Source: Platynereis dumerilii
Lineage: Eukaryota > Annelida > Polychaeta > Phyllodocida > Nereididae
NCBI GenBank assembly: GCA_026936325.1
Contig: JAPTHN010000004.1
Span: 13,276,439-13,340,438 of the forward strand
DNA: 64,000 nucleotides
Direction of reading: 5' to 3'
Shown here: positions 24,062 to 35,200 of the stretch, piece after piece
Layout of the letters: each line of letters opens with the position of its first letter
Numbering within the stretch: the stretch's first letter is position 1
Notes under the pieces: model-generated
Seen by the model: only the letters and a program-made list of their open reading frames with translations
Databases searched by the model: none
What the model was told of the DNA's origin: nothing
Program-made: the position numbers and the translations under genes

Positions 24062-24613
24062 TGATTCAATTTTTGTAAATTGGACATGAGTTTGCAAAAA
24101 TAGCATGCGGCAACAGTCTCTGGGATGCTACATGTATACTACAAGAATACTAGTTCATGTAGGTAGGTAGTTCTTCATATTCATCTTTCAGCTACAAATC
24201 AGTTTTTCGAAAATTGGACATGAGTTTGCATAAATGGCCGCAGCATCAGTTTCTGGGATAGCATACAGCAATAATTGTAATTCATATAGGAAGGTAGTTA
24301 TTCACATTCATCGTTCTTCTCCAAATCAATTTTTCTTAAATTGGACATGAGTTTGCATACTTGGGCACTGGGCAGGTCATTCTTCATGTTCATCTTTCGG
24401 CCTTGATTCAATTTTCATAAATTGGACATGAGTTCGCATAAATTACAGCAGCAGGAGTATCTGGGATAGTATGACAAGAATAATATTCAAATTCATTCAG
24501 GTAGGTGAGTCTTTGTATGTAGTAATCTTTTTGCCACAAATCAATTTTCGTAAATTGGACATGAGTTCGCATACGTGTGTAGGTTATTCTTCAGGATTAT
24601 CTTTAATCTTGAT
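24062..24613 (-). repeat. Array of tail C-terminal cassettes downstream of exon A
   Basis: The box TTGGACATGAGTT recurs at 24080, 24214, 24341, 24422 and 24555, and again inside exon A at 24628, with spacings of 134, 127, 81, 133 and 73 bp. On the minus strand each box is the end of a cassette homologous to the last part of exon A. The unit ending at 24422 still reads AAVIYANSCPIYEN followed by a stop. The unit at 24214 reads AAAIYANSCPIFEKL and the unit at 24341 KYANSCPI and stop. All lie after the stop codon of exon A, so they are 3' UTR or unused alternative ends. Confidence 0.75.
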
Positions 24614-25032
24614 TTAATTTTCATAAATTGGACATGAGTTTGCATAAATGACTTCAGCAGGAGTATCTGGGATGGTATGTCTACAAGAATCCGAATTCAT
24701 ATAGATCGGTGGTTCGTCCCATTCATCATCTGTTATGCCATCCCATTCATCATACGCATGAGGTTCAGGAACATACTCATTGGTGTGCGGTTTATCCAAC
24801 TCATCCATAGCTAGCGTAAAAGATTCTGCGGATGATGCGTGTCTCAATTCTGCATGACGTAGTTTATCTTGATGATGGTTCTTTCCTTCTGGATCAACAG
24901 GTCTCTCCTTTGGCTCCCGTTCCATGCAGGAGCAGACCATCTTTACGATCACGACAGATACAATCACAACAGAAACTATTATCAGTGCTGTACCCAGGAT
25001 GATTGTCCAGGTTTTCCATCCAATAAGTAGAC
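24614..25032 (-). CDS. Membrane-plus-tail exon A of the DSL-receptor family
   Basis: The exon begins after the acceptor ATTTGCAG, has two leading bases and runs open for 138 codons to TGA. It encodes GLLIGWKTWTIILG followed by a hydrophobic membrane segment (IIVSVVIVSVVIVKM), cysteines, a basic juxtamembrane stretch and an acidic tail. The tail contains EYVPEPHAYDEW, PPIYMNSD and a C-terminal VIYANSCPIYEN. It has the same length (419 bp) and phase as the last exon of gene C and differs by roughly 18 residues. No DSL exon is found between it and gene C. It may be an alternative last exon for gene C, spliced from the donor at 34997, or the remnant of a paralogue. YMN and YAN fit the YxN preference of Grb2-type SH2 domains, if phosphorylated. 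Confidence 0.75.
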
Positions 25033-25047
25033 CTGCAAATAGAACAT

Positions 25048-27082
25048 CCCTCCCGAGCACCAACGTAAATCAAACCTTTCACTACGTAATTATTTTGGTT
25101 GGAATCAAACGTTGGGCCAAACAACGTATTACAAAGGTAGGCCAAAGGCAATTTCCAAACGTTGCACTCAGATGGAAAACCAAACGTAAGTCGCAACCTT
25201 AGTATGAGGTTGGCAGATAGTTTGTTTTATAGTTTGGCCGAACGTTCGAGTCACAGGTAAGTCATACCTTTGGTTGAGAGGTTGGAAGAACGTTTGGTTG
25301 TAATGTCTGGTTAAACGTGTCGGTAACACGTAAGTCTACCTTTGGTTAAGAGGTTTGAAGAACGTTTGACTATTACGTATGACCGTACCTTTGATTCATA
25401 GGTTTGTCTAACATTCATTTGAGAGGTTTTTGAAACCTTAGACTATTACGTAAGTCATTCCTTTGGTTGAGAGGTTTGAAGAACGTTTGACTATTACGTT
25501 TGACCATACCTTTGATTCATAGGTTTGTCGAACATTCATTTGAGAGGTTTTTACAACCTTAGACTATTACGTATGACCATACCTTTGATTCATAGGTTGA
25601 TCAAAGGTATGGTCGCACATTTGGAAATACGTAAGTTCCAAGGTTTCTCCAACATGTTTTTGATATGTATGGACAACGTTTGAAAGTAATGTTCAGGGCA
25701 AACGTCTGATCATACGTATCTGCCAAAGGTTTGTTGAAGGTTTGCACAAAGTTGCAGAACCTGGGATCTTGAGTCTCAGAGAGCCTTGTAGCGCCATCTA
25801 TTCCATACCTATTCCAAGCTATCTGGTAACTTTGAGTGTATTAAACCTCCAACAGGATGCTTGCTGGTGATAATTGGATGAAGCCATAAAGAAATAGTAC
25901 CTGCACCAGTCACAAAAATTACCAAATAAATATCTCTTAAAATATGAAAGATTATATAGGCCAAAATAAAAATCTGAAGTACTGCTCAATCACAAATGAG
26001 CAAGAGAGAATCAGTTAAGACCGGAGTTGAACTGAGTTTACTTGCATCGGAATGCCACCTATCCAGCAGGCTAATTTGGATTGGGATTTTTCCAACTCTT
26101 CAGAGTTGCAGTATTAATCCCTTAAAAGGTAAGTGAATTTTGATATTTTTTTATTTATTGTAGTCCTTAAATGGACTGTAGACTGCTTGGTAAAACAAGG
26201 AAGAAAAGTCTGCTAATTTTGGAGCCACCTTCAGTGCTTGCTGCCTGGCTCTGCTCTCTCTATCTCTCTCTGTTTTTCTCTTGTCTTCACTGCTTTAATT
26301 CATGTTTTCTCTTTGCAGATCTCCGACAAAAAATTCACCAGCCACCCATCCCCTCAAGACCTCAAAAAAAAAAAAAAATTCTTGAAATCTCCCCCCCCCC
26401 CCTAAAAAAAAAAAATTCCTGCAGTAAAATCATATGAGAGCATTCTTTAAACCAGAATGCGGGCCAATATTCAAGGGCTTTATTTAATTCAATTTAATTT
26501 ATTTTTTCTGAAGGGGGCAGGGCAGGCCCGGTGGCTGGGTCCGCCTGAAGCAATGCGGCAGTCCCCCGGGTCATCCGAGCGATCCGCCCCTGGCCGGCGC
26601 CTCCATAATACAGTGAATCCACATCTTCCAGATCGCCGATTGACAGGATGATTGCGAAGCATACACAGTCCATTCGAAGGAGTCATTTAACCAATACACA
26701 TCCTAGAATCAATCGGCCATGGTTAAATACATCGTTACTGTGGTATATATGTTGTTCTAGATCGATATAAATCGAATCCTCACAGAGCGGCCGCCATTGC
26801 TGGCTTCTTGTCCGATGTTTGCGCATGCGCAAGACACAGCGCGCTGGGCTGGCCTGCAACGCCTGACGCCCCAGAGGCGTATAACGACCATACCTTCAAC
26901 GTGGGGGGTACGTAGTCAAGGGAGGTTGGAGAAATACGCATTATTTTCGATAGATACGTACGTAGTAATCTCGTAATCAATTGTCGACAAAATACGTAGT
27001 TTCAGAACGTTGGGTCCGATGTGAATGGGAGGTTTAATGCTTCCTTAGACAAACGTTCCTCAAAGGAAATTGTCCAGAAGGG
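25048..27082. mobile_element. 2-kb non-autonomous insertion next to exon A
   Basis: The duplicated segment near gene C (32697-32710) shows the uninterrupted site GAACATAGCTATC. Here the same site is split: GAACAT, then CCCTCCCGAG...CCAGAAGGG, then ATAGCTATC. This implies an insertion of 2035 bp with a 2-bp AT duplication. The left 700 bp is packed with short motifs (AGGTTTG, AACGTTTG, ATTACGTA, ACCTTTG) in both orientations. The right end again has ACGTA-type motifs, and the middle holds a GC-rich patch (26510-26640). No transposase frame is visible. The terminal inverted repeats are weak (CCCT...AGGG), so the superfamily is open. Confidence 0.65.
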
Positions 27083-27830
27083 ATAGCTATCAACTATGTA
27101 ATATTTATTAACATAAATTACATTTGATGACTGTTCAAACTAAACTGCAATGAAGTTCTTCCTGACGACTTGCAACGGGCATACAAGTATCAGTTTGCTT
27201 GTACCAAACCCGAGACCCCATTCGGAATTGACCATGGTGATTAGGCCATCAATTTTGCGGATATCAGCTTGCTTCGTCATGTGACAGTATGACCCACTAG
27301 TGCAGCATAAGTTTCATAACCAGACCATTGACGAAGCTGTTGAGAGAACAGCAAAAATTATGGACAATTTTTCTACTATTCTCCAGAAGGAAGATTCATC
27401 GTTCTATCATGGATAAAGAGATTGGTAATCTACACTCAGGATATAATTTCATCTTAACCATTTTTTTTTTAAAATGCCAACTATGACACCATCAACGAAG
27501 GCCTATAATTGTTGAAACTTGGATGTATCATGGCTTTGATGAAGACAGATTTTAGATTTTCTGACAAGGCTACTGGTTTTTACAAACAAATGGCACATCT
27601 TACACCGGACTCTATAATAACTGAACATACTGAAGAAAATCTTTTTTATTTTTATGCTTTAGCTGAAATGTTGCATGAGGTCTCCCAGTAACACCAAAAT
27701 CTGACTACTGGACACCTTTGGTTAGGAAGAACAGTCTCCAGTAGGTGCCGCCACTGTTGCTGCTTCAAGAAATCTCCAAACATCCAAGCAAAAGTGTCCC
27801 AACCCAACTACACTTTTTTTTCCTGTCTTT
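27083..27830. repeat. Segmental duplication flanking exon A
   Basis: The sequence matches 32703-33255 and, in part, 33256-33515 plus 33933-34060. Together with exon A this shows that a block of tail exon plus upstream intron was duplicated. A short plus-strand frame (HNQTIDEAVERTAKIMDNF) is kept in two copies, but one copy has a stop, so I do not call it a gene. Confidence 0.75.
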
Positions 27831-28317
27831 TAAGCCCTAAAAAAACAAGGAAAATAAATTTTGTTAACTTTTTTATTAGATCATAGATTTATGGATTCAC
27901 ACTTAAAGTATATCAATAGCAGAGTATTTTTTAAGGATTTTCAACTGGGAGACCAACGAAACTTTGCAGCACCATGATGCATGACATTTATCAATCAGCT
28001 GAATATATATATATATTATATTTTTGTTATGACATGCTTGCAAAATGAACTTTGAACAGTTGATCTGACTGCAAACTTGGGATTTCAGCTGATTTCCAAC
28101 AAACATAGTTGACAAATTTTAAATCTATGGAAATTGTAAAACAGAAAGATGGCATCAGCAGAAGTATAATGGAAAAGACAGTAAAAGAATACTTTTTGAT
28201 ATGGAAAGAAGAAGCCTCACCTTCAAATGCACCCAAGAATTACAAATCATGATAAACCAAATGTGAAATTAATGAGAGTTTCTGGGAAATTTGGTCTCCC
28301 AGTGATACCAATTTGGC
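27831..28317. other. No gene seen
   Basis: AT-rich DNA with a short TA repeat near 28003-28020. Confidence 0.4.
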
Positions 28318-28320
28318 AAT

Positions 28321-28557
28321 CATAGGCGTACCGGACGCTCAATTTTGGGAGTGGGGGGGGAGTGACATTTACCCGCATTTAAAGATTTAATTTTAGTACC
28401 ATTTCAAATGAAATTGCCTGGAAATCATTGATTTATAATAGTTTTATCTAATCAGCTGCCCGAGTTTTTTGGCTTTTTTGCCCGAATCTAACTGTTTCCC
28501 AAATTTTTGGGGGGGGGGAGGCCGCCCCCCCCCCGGCCCCCCTCCGGTACGCCTATG
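28321..28557. mobile_element. hAT-type MITE, family 5, copy 1
   Basis: The inverted ends are CATAGGCGTACCGG and CCGGTACGCCTATG. The inverted match extends three bases further on each side. The interior includes ATTTAAAGATTTAATTTTAG and a long G/C tract. Related: 28909-29110 (one end only) and 40234-40466. Confidence 0.75.
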
Positions 28558-28908
28558 ATTATCATGTCAGATAAAATGGATTATCTCATAATATATATCA
28601 TTTATTCGTACATTGAACACTAGTATACATTACAGCAAATGTAAGTACTTCTTAAATAATTAAGTAAATTAAGTAAATAAATACAAGTTTAGATAAATCA
28701 ATTAATTGAAAATTTTAAGATAGTGTCTTTGATCTCAGCAAGTGTCCATTGGTCGAGATGGTAGACACCCTGGGCAGCAAGTGAGAGTTCCCTGATGACC
28801 TCTCCAGTTGTCTTTGAACAGCTGTCTTCATTGGCGATGGGGCATTTCAGTTGATGGCCAGGTGTTAAAGGGACTTGGGCTGCACCATAAATCTTATTCA
28901 GGTTCCTG

Positions 28909-29110
28909 CATAGGCGTACCGGATGCGCAATTTTTGTTGGGTGAGCGACATTTGCCCAAATATAAAGATTTAATTTTAGTACCATTTCAAATGAAATTTC
29001 CTGGAAATCATTGATTTTCAATAGTTTTTATTTAATCAGCTGCCCAATTTTTTTGGCTTTTTTGCCCGAATCTAACTGTTTCCCAAACTTTTGGGGGGTC
29101 GACCGTCCCT
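28909..29110. mobile_element. hAT-type MITE, family 5, truncated copy
   Basis: It starts CATAGGCGTACCGGATGCG and follows the family consensus to the GGGGGG tract. The right inverted end is missing. Confidence 0.65.
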
Positions 29111-29155
29111 CCAAATGGTCTCCCAGTTACTATGTTAAAAAATGCACTGAATCAA

Positions 29156-31910
29156 TTGGATATGAGTTTGCAAAAGATAGCCTGCAGCAACACCGCATCA
29201 GTCGTTGGGATGGTATACTACAAGAATCCAAGTTCATACAGACAGGTACTCATCAGTGTTGGAGTCGAGGCCAGGACATCCGAGACCAAGACCGAGACCG
29301 AGGCATGAGCATCCGAGACCGAGACCAAGACCGAGGCATTGCTCTCCGAGACCAAGACCGAGACCGAGGCATGAGCATCCGAGACCAAGACCGAGAGCGA
29401 GAGAGGCTCGACAAAAAGACAGTTGACTGCCAAACTATTTTAGCTTGGTGTTTTATCGGCATTTAGCCATCGCTTACGATAAGGCTATAACGGACATCAA
29501 CACTACAATTAGAGATTCACTCAATGACTCAAGTAAAACTCATCTCACTGCAAATACTGCAAATTGTTTTTTAGGGAAACAGGGACAGATTAGATTTGTT
29601 TTGAGTGTCTGACAACCTCAATTAGCCTATGTTTAATTATCTACTTCTAAATCAAACATTTTAGACTGAGATAGCCATCCACCAGAAATTCATTTCAAGA
29701 CTATTGGGAAAGAATTAACCTTTCACCATTACTGGAAAAAAATTGGTTAGTTTTTAAAAATATTCTGAGGCAGCTTATCACTTTCATTTCAGGCTCTACT
29801 ATAACTGCTTTAAAAATTACACTTTCTAGGTATATGTAGATAGATACTCTGCATTGCTGGGTTCCAATTTATTAGGCAGTGCCGCAGTGGCATATTTGTG
29901 TTATATCAAAGTTATTTGGAATATTTTTTGAGGCATGGATGAAATTCTGTCACAAATTTTGTCCCATTCCATTTTTTGAGCTGTGTTTTAAGCAAGACCG
30001 AGGCCATCAAAAGTGGCCCCGAGGTCGGCCTCGAGGACTCCAACACTGGTACTCATTCACATTCATTATTCTGTCACAAATCAGTTTGAACCCAAGTGTG
30101 CTTTGAATACGCAAGTAAGACCCACTGACAGTTATAGAATGAGTTTTCAAACTTGACTGCAGCAAGCGTCTCTGGGATGGTATGACATACTTAAATTCTA
30201 ATTCATACACGTAGGAAGGTATTCACATTCATCCTTCTGCCACAAATCAGTTTTCATAAATCAATTATCAATTGGACATGAGTTTGCAAAAGATAGCCTG
30301 CAGCAACACCGCATCAGTCGTTGGGATGGTATACTACAAGAATCCAAGTTCATACAGACAGGTACTCATCAGTGTTGGAGTCGAGGCCAGGACATCCGAG
30401 ACCAAGACCGAGACGAGGCATTAGCATCCAAGACCGAGACCAAGACCGAGGCATTGCTCTCCGAGACCAAGACCGAGACCGAGGCATGAGCATCCGAGAC
30501 CAAGACCGAGAGCGAGAGAGGCTCGACAAAAAGACAGTTGACTGCCAAACTATTTTAGCTTGGTGTTTTATCGGCATTTAGCCATCGCTTACAATAAGGC
30601 TATAACGGACATCAACAGTACAATTAGAGATTCACTCAATGACTCAAGTAAAACTCATCTCTCTGCAAATACTGCAAATTGTTTTTTAGGGAAACAGCGA
30701 CAGATTAGATTTGTTTTGAGTGTCTGACAACCTCAATTAGCCTATGTTTAATTATCTACTTCTAAATCAAACATTTTAGACTGAGATAGCCATCCACCAG
30801 AAATTCATTTCGAGACTTTTGGGAAAGAATTAACCTTTCACCATGACTGGAAAAAAATTGGTTAGTTTTTAAAAATATTCTGAGGCAGCTTATCACTTTC
30901 ATTTCGGGCTCTACTATAACTGCTTTAAAAATTACACTTTTCTAGATATATGTAGATAGATACTCTGCATTGCTGGGTTCCAATTTATTAGGCAGTGCCG
31001 CAGTGGCATATTTGTGTTATATCAAAGTTATTTGGAATATTTTTTGAGGCATGGATGAAATTCTGTCACAAATTTTGTCCCATTCCATTTTTTGAGCTGT
31101 GTTTTAAGCAAGACACTCTGGTGTGTGAAGTTAATTATCAGGTACTAACGCATCTTGCATCACATGTAAACAAAATCTTCAAAACTTCAAATGGTCATAA
31201 ATATGGTCGAAATTTTACAGGAAATAATGTTGAACTCAATTAATGAAGGAAATAAAAATTCAAAAATATTCAAATACTGTAGGTCATTTTATAATTTCAT
31301 ATCTATCACAAAAAATGGCATCGCTTATAACTTGGCACTCGGCATAAAATAGGCCTTAAAAGACAACCAGAAAATGATTCTATCAGATTCTAATATATAG
31401 GATAATAGGTTCCTCATATTAAATAAACTGACAGATAATTAGACTTAGCCGACCGGAAAATTTTGTTTGACTGTTCCAGCAAAATTATACTTTATTTATG
31501 TGGCTGGCCTCAGACATGCCTCGGACAAATATCATAGGCCAGATGGTCCGAGACCGAGTTCAAGGCCAAGGATTGGTCATTCGAGACCCGAGATCGAGGC
31601 CGAGGCCTTCAAAAGTGGCCCCGAGGCCGGCCTCGAGGACGAGGCCGGCCTCGAGGACTCCAACACTGGTACTCATTCACATTCATTATTCTGTCACAAA
31701 TCAGTTTGAACCCAAGTGTGCTTAGAATACGCAAGTAAGACCCACTGACAGTTCTAGAATGAGTTTTCAAACTTGACTGCAGCACGCGTCTCTGGGATGG
31801 TATGACATACTTAAATTCTAATTCATACACGTAGGAAGGTATTCACATTCATCCTTCTGCCACAAATCAGTTTTCATAAATCAATTATCAATTGGACATG
31901 AGTTTGCAAA
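29156..31910. repeat. Tandem segmental duplication with GAGACC minisatellite
   Basis: A unit starting near ATGAGTTTGCAAAAGATAGC is found at about 29160, 30275 and 31895, with periods of about 1113 and 1621 bp. The longer unit carries about 500 bp (31117-31610) absent from the first. Each unit contains a GAGACCAAGACCGAGACCGA minisatellite (29278-29402, 30396-30515, 31550-31650) and cassette fragments homologous to the end of the tail exons. The array lies 3' of gene C and 5' of exon A on the minus strand. Open frames across the GAGACC repeat (arginine/aspartate rich) are a composition effect. Confidence 0.75.
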
Positions 31911-32272
31911 AGATAGCCTGCAGCAACACCGCAGCAGTCGCTGGGATGGTATACTACAAGAATCCAAGTTCATACAGACAGGTAGTCATTCACATTCATT
32001 ATTCTGTCACAAATCAATTTGGACATGAGTTTGCATACATGGGTAATTGGGTTTGTCATTCTGCCATTTCATCTTTTGACCTTGACTCAATTTTCGTAAA
32101 TTGGACACGAGTTTGCATAAATGTCTCTGGGATGGTGTGACTACAAGAATCCAAATTCATATGTAGGTAGTTATTCACATTCATCCTTCTGAGACAAATC
32201 AATTTTTCATAAATTGGACATGAGTTCCGAACATGTGTAGGTCATTCTTCAGGATCTTCTTTCGGCCTTGAT
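31892..32272 (-). repeat. Tail cassette array downstream of gene C
   Basis: TTGGACATGAGTT-type boxes lie at 31892, 32019, 32101 and 32214, and the last one, inside the exon, at 32287. Spacings are 127, 82, 113 and 73 bp, alternating long and short units as in the array after exon A. On the minus strand these are degenerate copies of the HTIPETxAA...IYANSCPIYEN ending. Confidence 0.7.
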
Positions 32273-35200
32273 TCAATTTTCGTAAATTGGACATGAGTTT
32301 GCATTGATGGCTGCAGCATCAGTTTCTGGGATGGTATGACCATTAGAATCAAAATTCATATAGATCGGTGGTTCGTCCCATTCATCGTCCGTTATGCCAT
32401 TCCATTCATCATACGCATGAGGTTCAGGAACATACTCATTGGTGTGCGGTTTATCCAACTCATCCATAGCTAGCGCAAAAGATTCTGCGGATGATGCATG
32501 TCTCAATTCTGCTCGACGTAGTTTATCCAGATGAGAGTCATCTCCTTCTGGATCAACAGGTTTCTCCTTTGGCTTCCGTTCCATGCAGGAGCAGACCATC
32601 TTTACAATCACGACAGATACAATCACAACAGAAACTATTATCAGTGCTGTACCCAGGATGATTGTCCAGGTTTTCCATCCAATAAGTAGACCTGCAAATA
32701 GAACATAGCTATCAACTATGTAATATTTATTAACATAAATTACATTTGATGACTGTTCACAATAAAACTGTAATGAAGTTCTTCCTGATGACTTGTGCAA
32801 TGGGCATATCAGTTTACTTGTACCAAACCTGAGACCCCATTTAGCATTGACCATGGTGATTAGGCCATCAATTTTGTGGATATTATCTTGCTTCATCATG
32901 TGACAGATTTGACCCTCTAGTGCAGTATTAGTTTCATCTTTACCAGTTTTTTTCAATAATGCCTACTGTGACACCATCAACGACAGCCTAGATTTTGCTG
33001 AAACTTAGATCTTTTATGGCTATGATGAAGACAGATTTTCTTACAAGGCTACTGGTTTTTACAAACAAATGGCACACCTTAACTTGGACTCTATAATAAC
33101 CGAACATGCTGAAGAAAATCTTTTTTATTTTTATGCCTTAGCTGAAATGTTCCATGAGGTCTCCCAGTAACACCAAAATCTGACTACTGGACACCTTTGG
33201 TTAGGGAAAACAGTCTCCATTAGGTGCCGCCACTGTTGCTGCTTCAAGAAATCTTAGGCCATTCATTTTGCGGATATCAGCTTGCTTCATCATGTGACAG
33301 ATTTGACGCACTAGTGCAGTACAAGTTTCATAACCAGACCATTGACGAAGCTGTTGAGAGAACAGCGAAAATTATGGACAACTTTTCTACGATTCTCCAG
33401 AAGGAAGATTCATCGTTCTATCAAGGATACAGAGATTGGTAATCTACACTCACGATATAATTTCATCTTAACCATTTTTTTTTCAAAAGGCTACTGGTTT
33501 TTACAAGCAAATGGCACACCTTAGGGACCGTTCAGAATTTATGACTGGGGGGGGTGGGAGTTTTGGCCGAGGGGGTACTTACTTTTCACACGTGTTTCAG
33601 GGGGGGTATTTGTTTTTAACAACACTTCCAAGCGGGGGGTAAGAAATTTTAACAAAGAAAAAATGTTTAAAAACACCCGTAAAATCATTTTATTTTGACT
33701 TTTTTATACGCACAAGTCAGCGAAATTACGCGAATCTGTACGTGTGGCCGTGTATAACTGTATATATGTGTGTATTGCTTTGTGTGTCGAAGGAGGGGGG
33801 TACTAAAAATATGCATGAAACCTAAGGGTGGAGTACAAAAATCTGCATGAAACTCAAGGGGGGGTATCAATTTTTGACGGGAAGTTCCAGCAAAACTCCC
33901 GACCCCCCAGGTCATAAATTCTGAACGGTCCCTTACCCCAGACTCTATAATAACTGAACTTGCTGAAGATATTTTTTTTTTTTGTATGCCTTAGGTGAAA
34001 TGTTCCATGAGGTCTCCCAGTAACACCAAAAACTGACTACTGGACACCTTTGGTCTAACAGTTAAGTACTAGGTATGTAAAAAAAATGCACTGGCATGAA
34101 AACAGTTGTAATTTTCCATCCAGTAACTAATTACAAACAATGTATTCTTTAAAAACATGCAGAGTTAAGTTGTTTTGGATCATCCTTGTGTTTGGCAAAT
34201 CACAGGAGGATCACTAAACCAAACAGTGGTAATTGATATCACATACAGGCTTAGAATAATTGTAGAAAAAATGTTTGACTGGATGAATAATAAGCCAGCT
34301 AAGTGTTATTGGTTACCACTCATTGGTTCAGTGACTTTTGAAACTGTCAAACACAAGAACGATCAACAAACAGCCTCAGCATGACCTCATGCTCTCAGTC
34401 AATGAAGACAATTTAAAGGACACATAGTTTTGGGATGGATAATAAATCAAACAAAGCTTTAATAATCAATCATTCATCCATGGGGATTTCAGGACAGGGT
34501 CGGACTGGCCTATGTGGAAAAGTGGCAGCTACAACGGGTCCATCCACTCAGGGGGCCCATTCAAGATGCCAAAACATAAAAATTTCACGAAAAGAATGAA
34601 ATTTTGCTATCGGATTTATGATTGTAGGCCTATATTACGACTACACCCTTTCATATTACGACTACACCCTTTTTTTTAGGTGGTGCTTGGAATAGCGTCC
34701 GGCCAGGACTTCACAAGCACCACCTAAGCCAACTCCACTTTGATAAAATCTTTATGTATGTATTTATGTAATTTAAGAGGCTCAATAAAACTGTCTGTCT
34801 GTCTGTCATGAGGGGCCATTTGTAGGCCCAACCAAATTCTTACAATTTGCCAAATTAGGCCTATAGTAAATGTTGCTTTCTGTTTTTAAATATCGCCAAT
34901 ATAGTGGGGACTTAGGGGCCCACTGACTTATTTTGCCATGGGGCCCGAAATGTTGCCAGTCCGCCCCTGTTTCCAATGCTCATATTTTAAACTGACCTGC
35001 TTTCGTGTGTGTTTTCTCATCAGCGGATCCAGGACTGACTCCATCATTTGTTGTAAAGATGCTTCCAGGAAGAATATAGTGTTCTTCACAGGATACATTG
35101 CAGTTTTCACTGCACCAATTCTTGTTACAGATCTTACTTCCATTCTGTGCACATGTGTAATGTCCTGATAGGTCATCCGTTAATTTGCAATGTTTATCAC

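Noticed and set aside
27241-27470. Conserved short frame HNQTIDEAVERTAKIMDNF in duplicated blocks
   Set aside because: Similarity between copies follows from recent segmental duplication. One copy has a stop, and no splice context or known family was recognised.
29011-29466. Open frame rich in RDQDRDRG repeats, and its counterparts at 30321-30581
   Set aside because: It is produced by the GAGACC minisatellite within a tandem duplication. Both strands and several frames are open, and there is no start or splice context.
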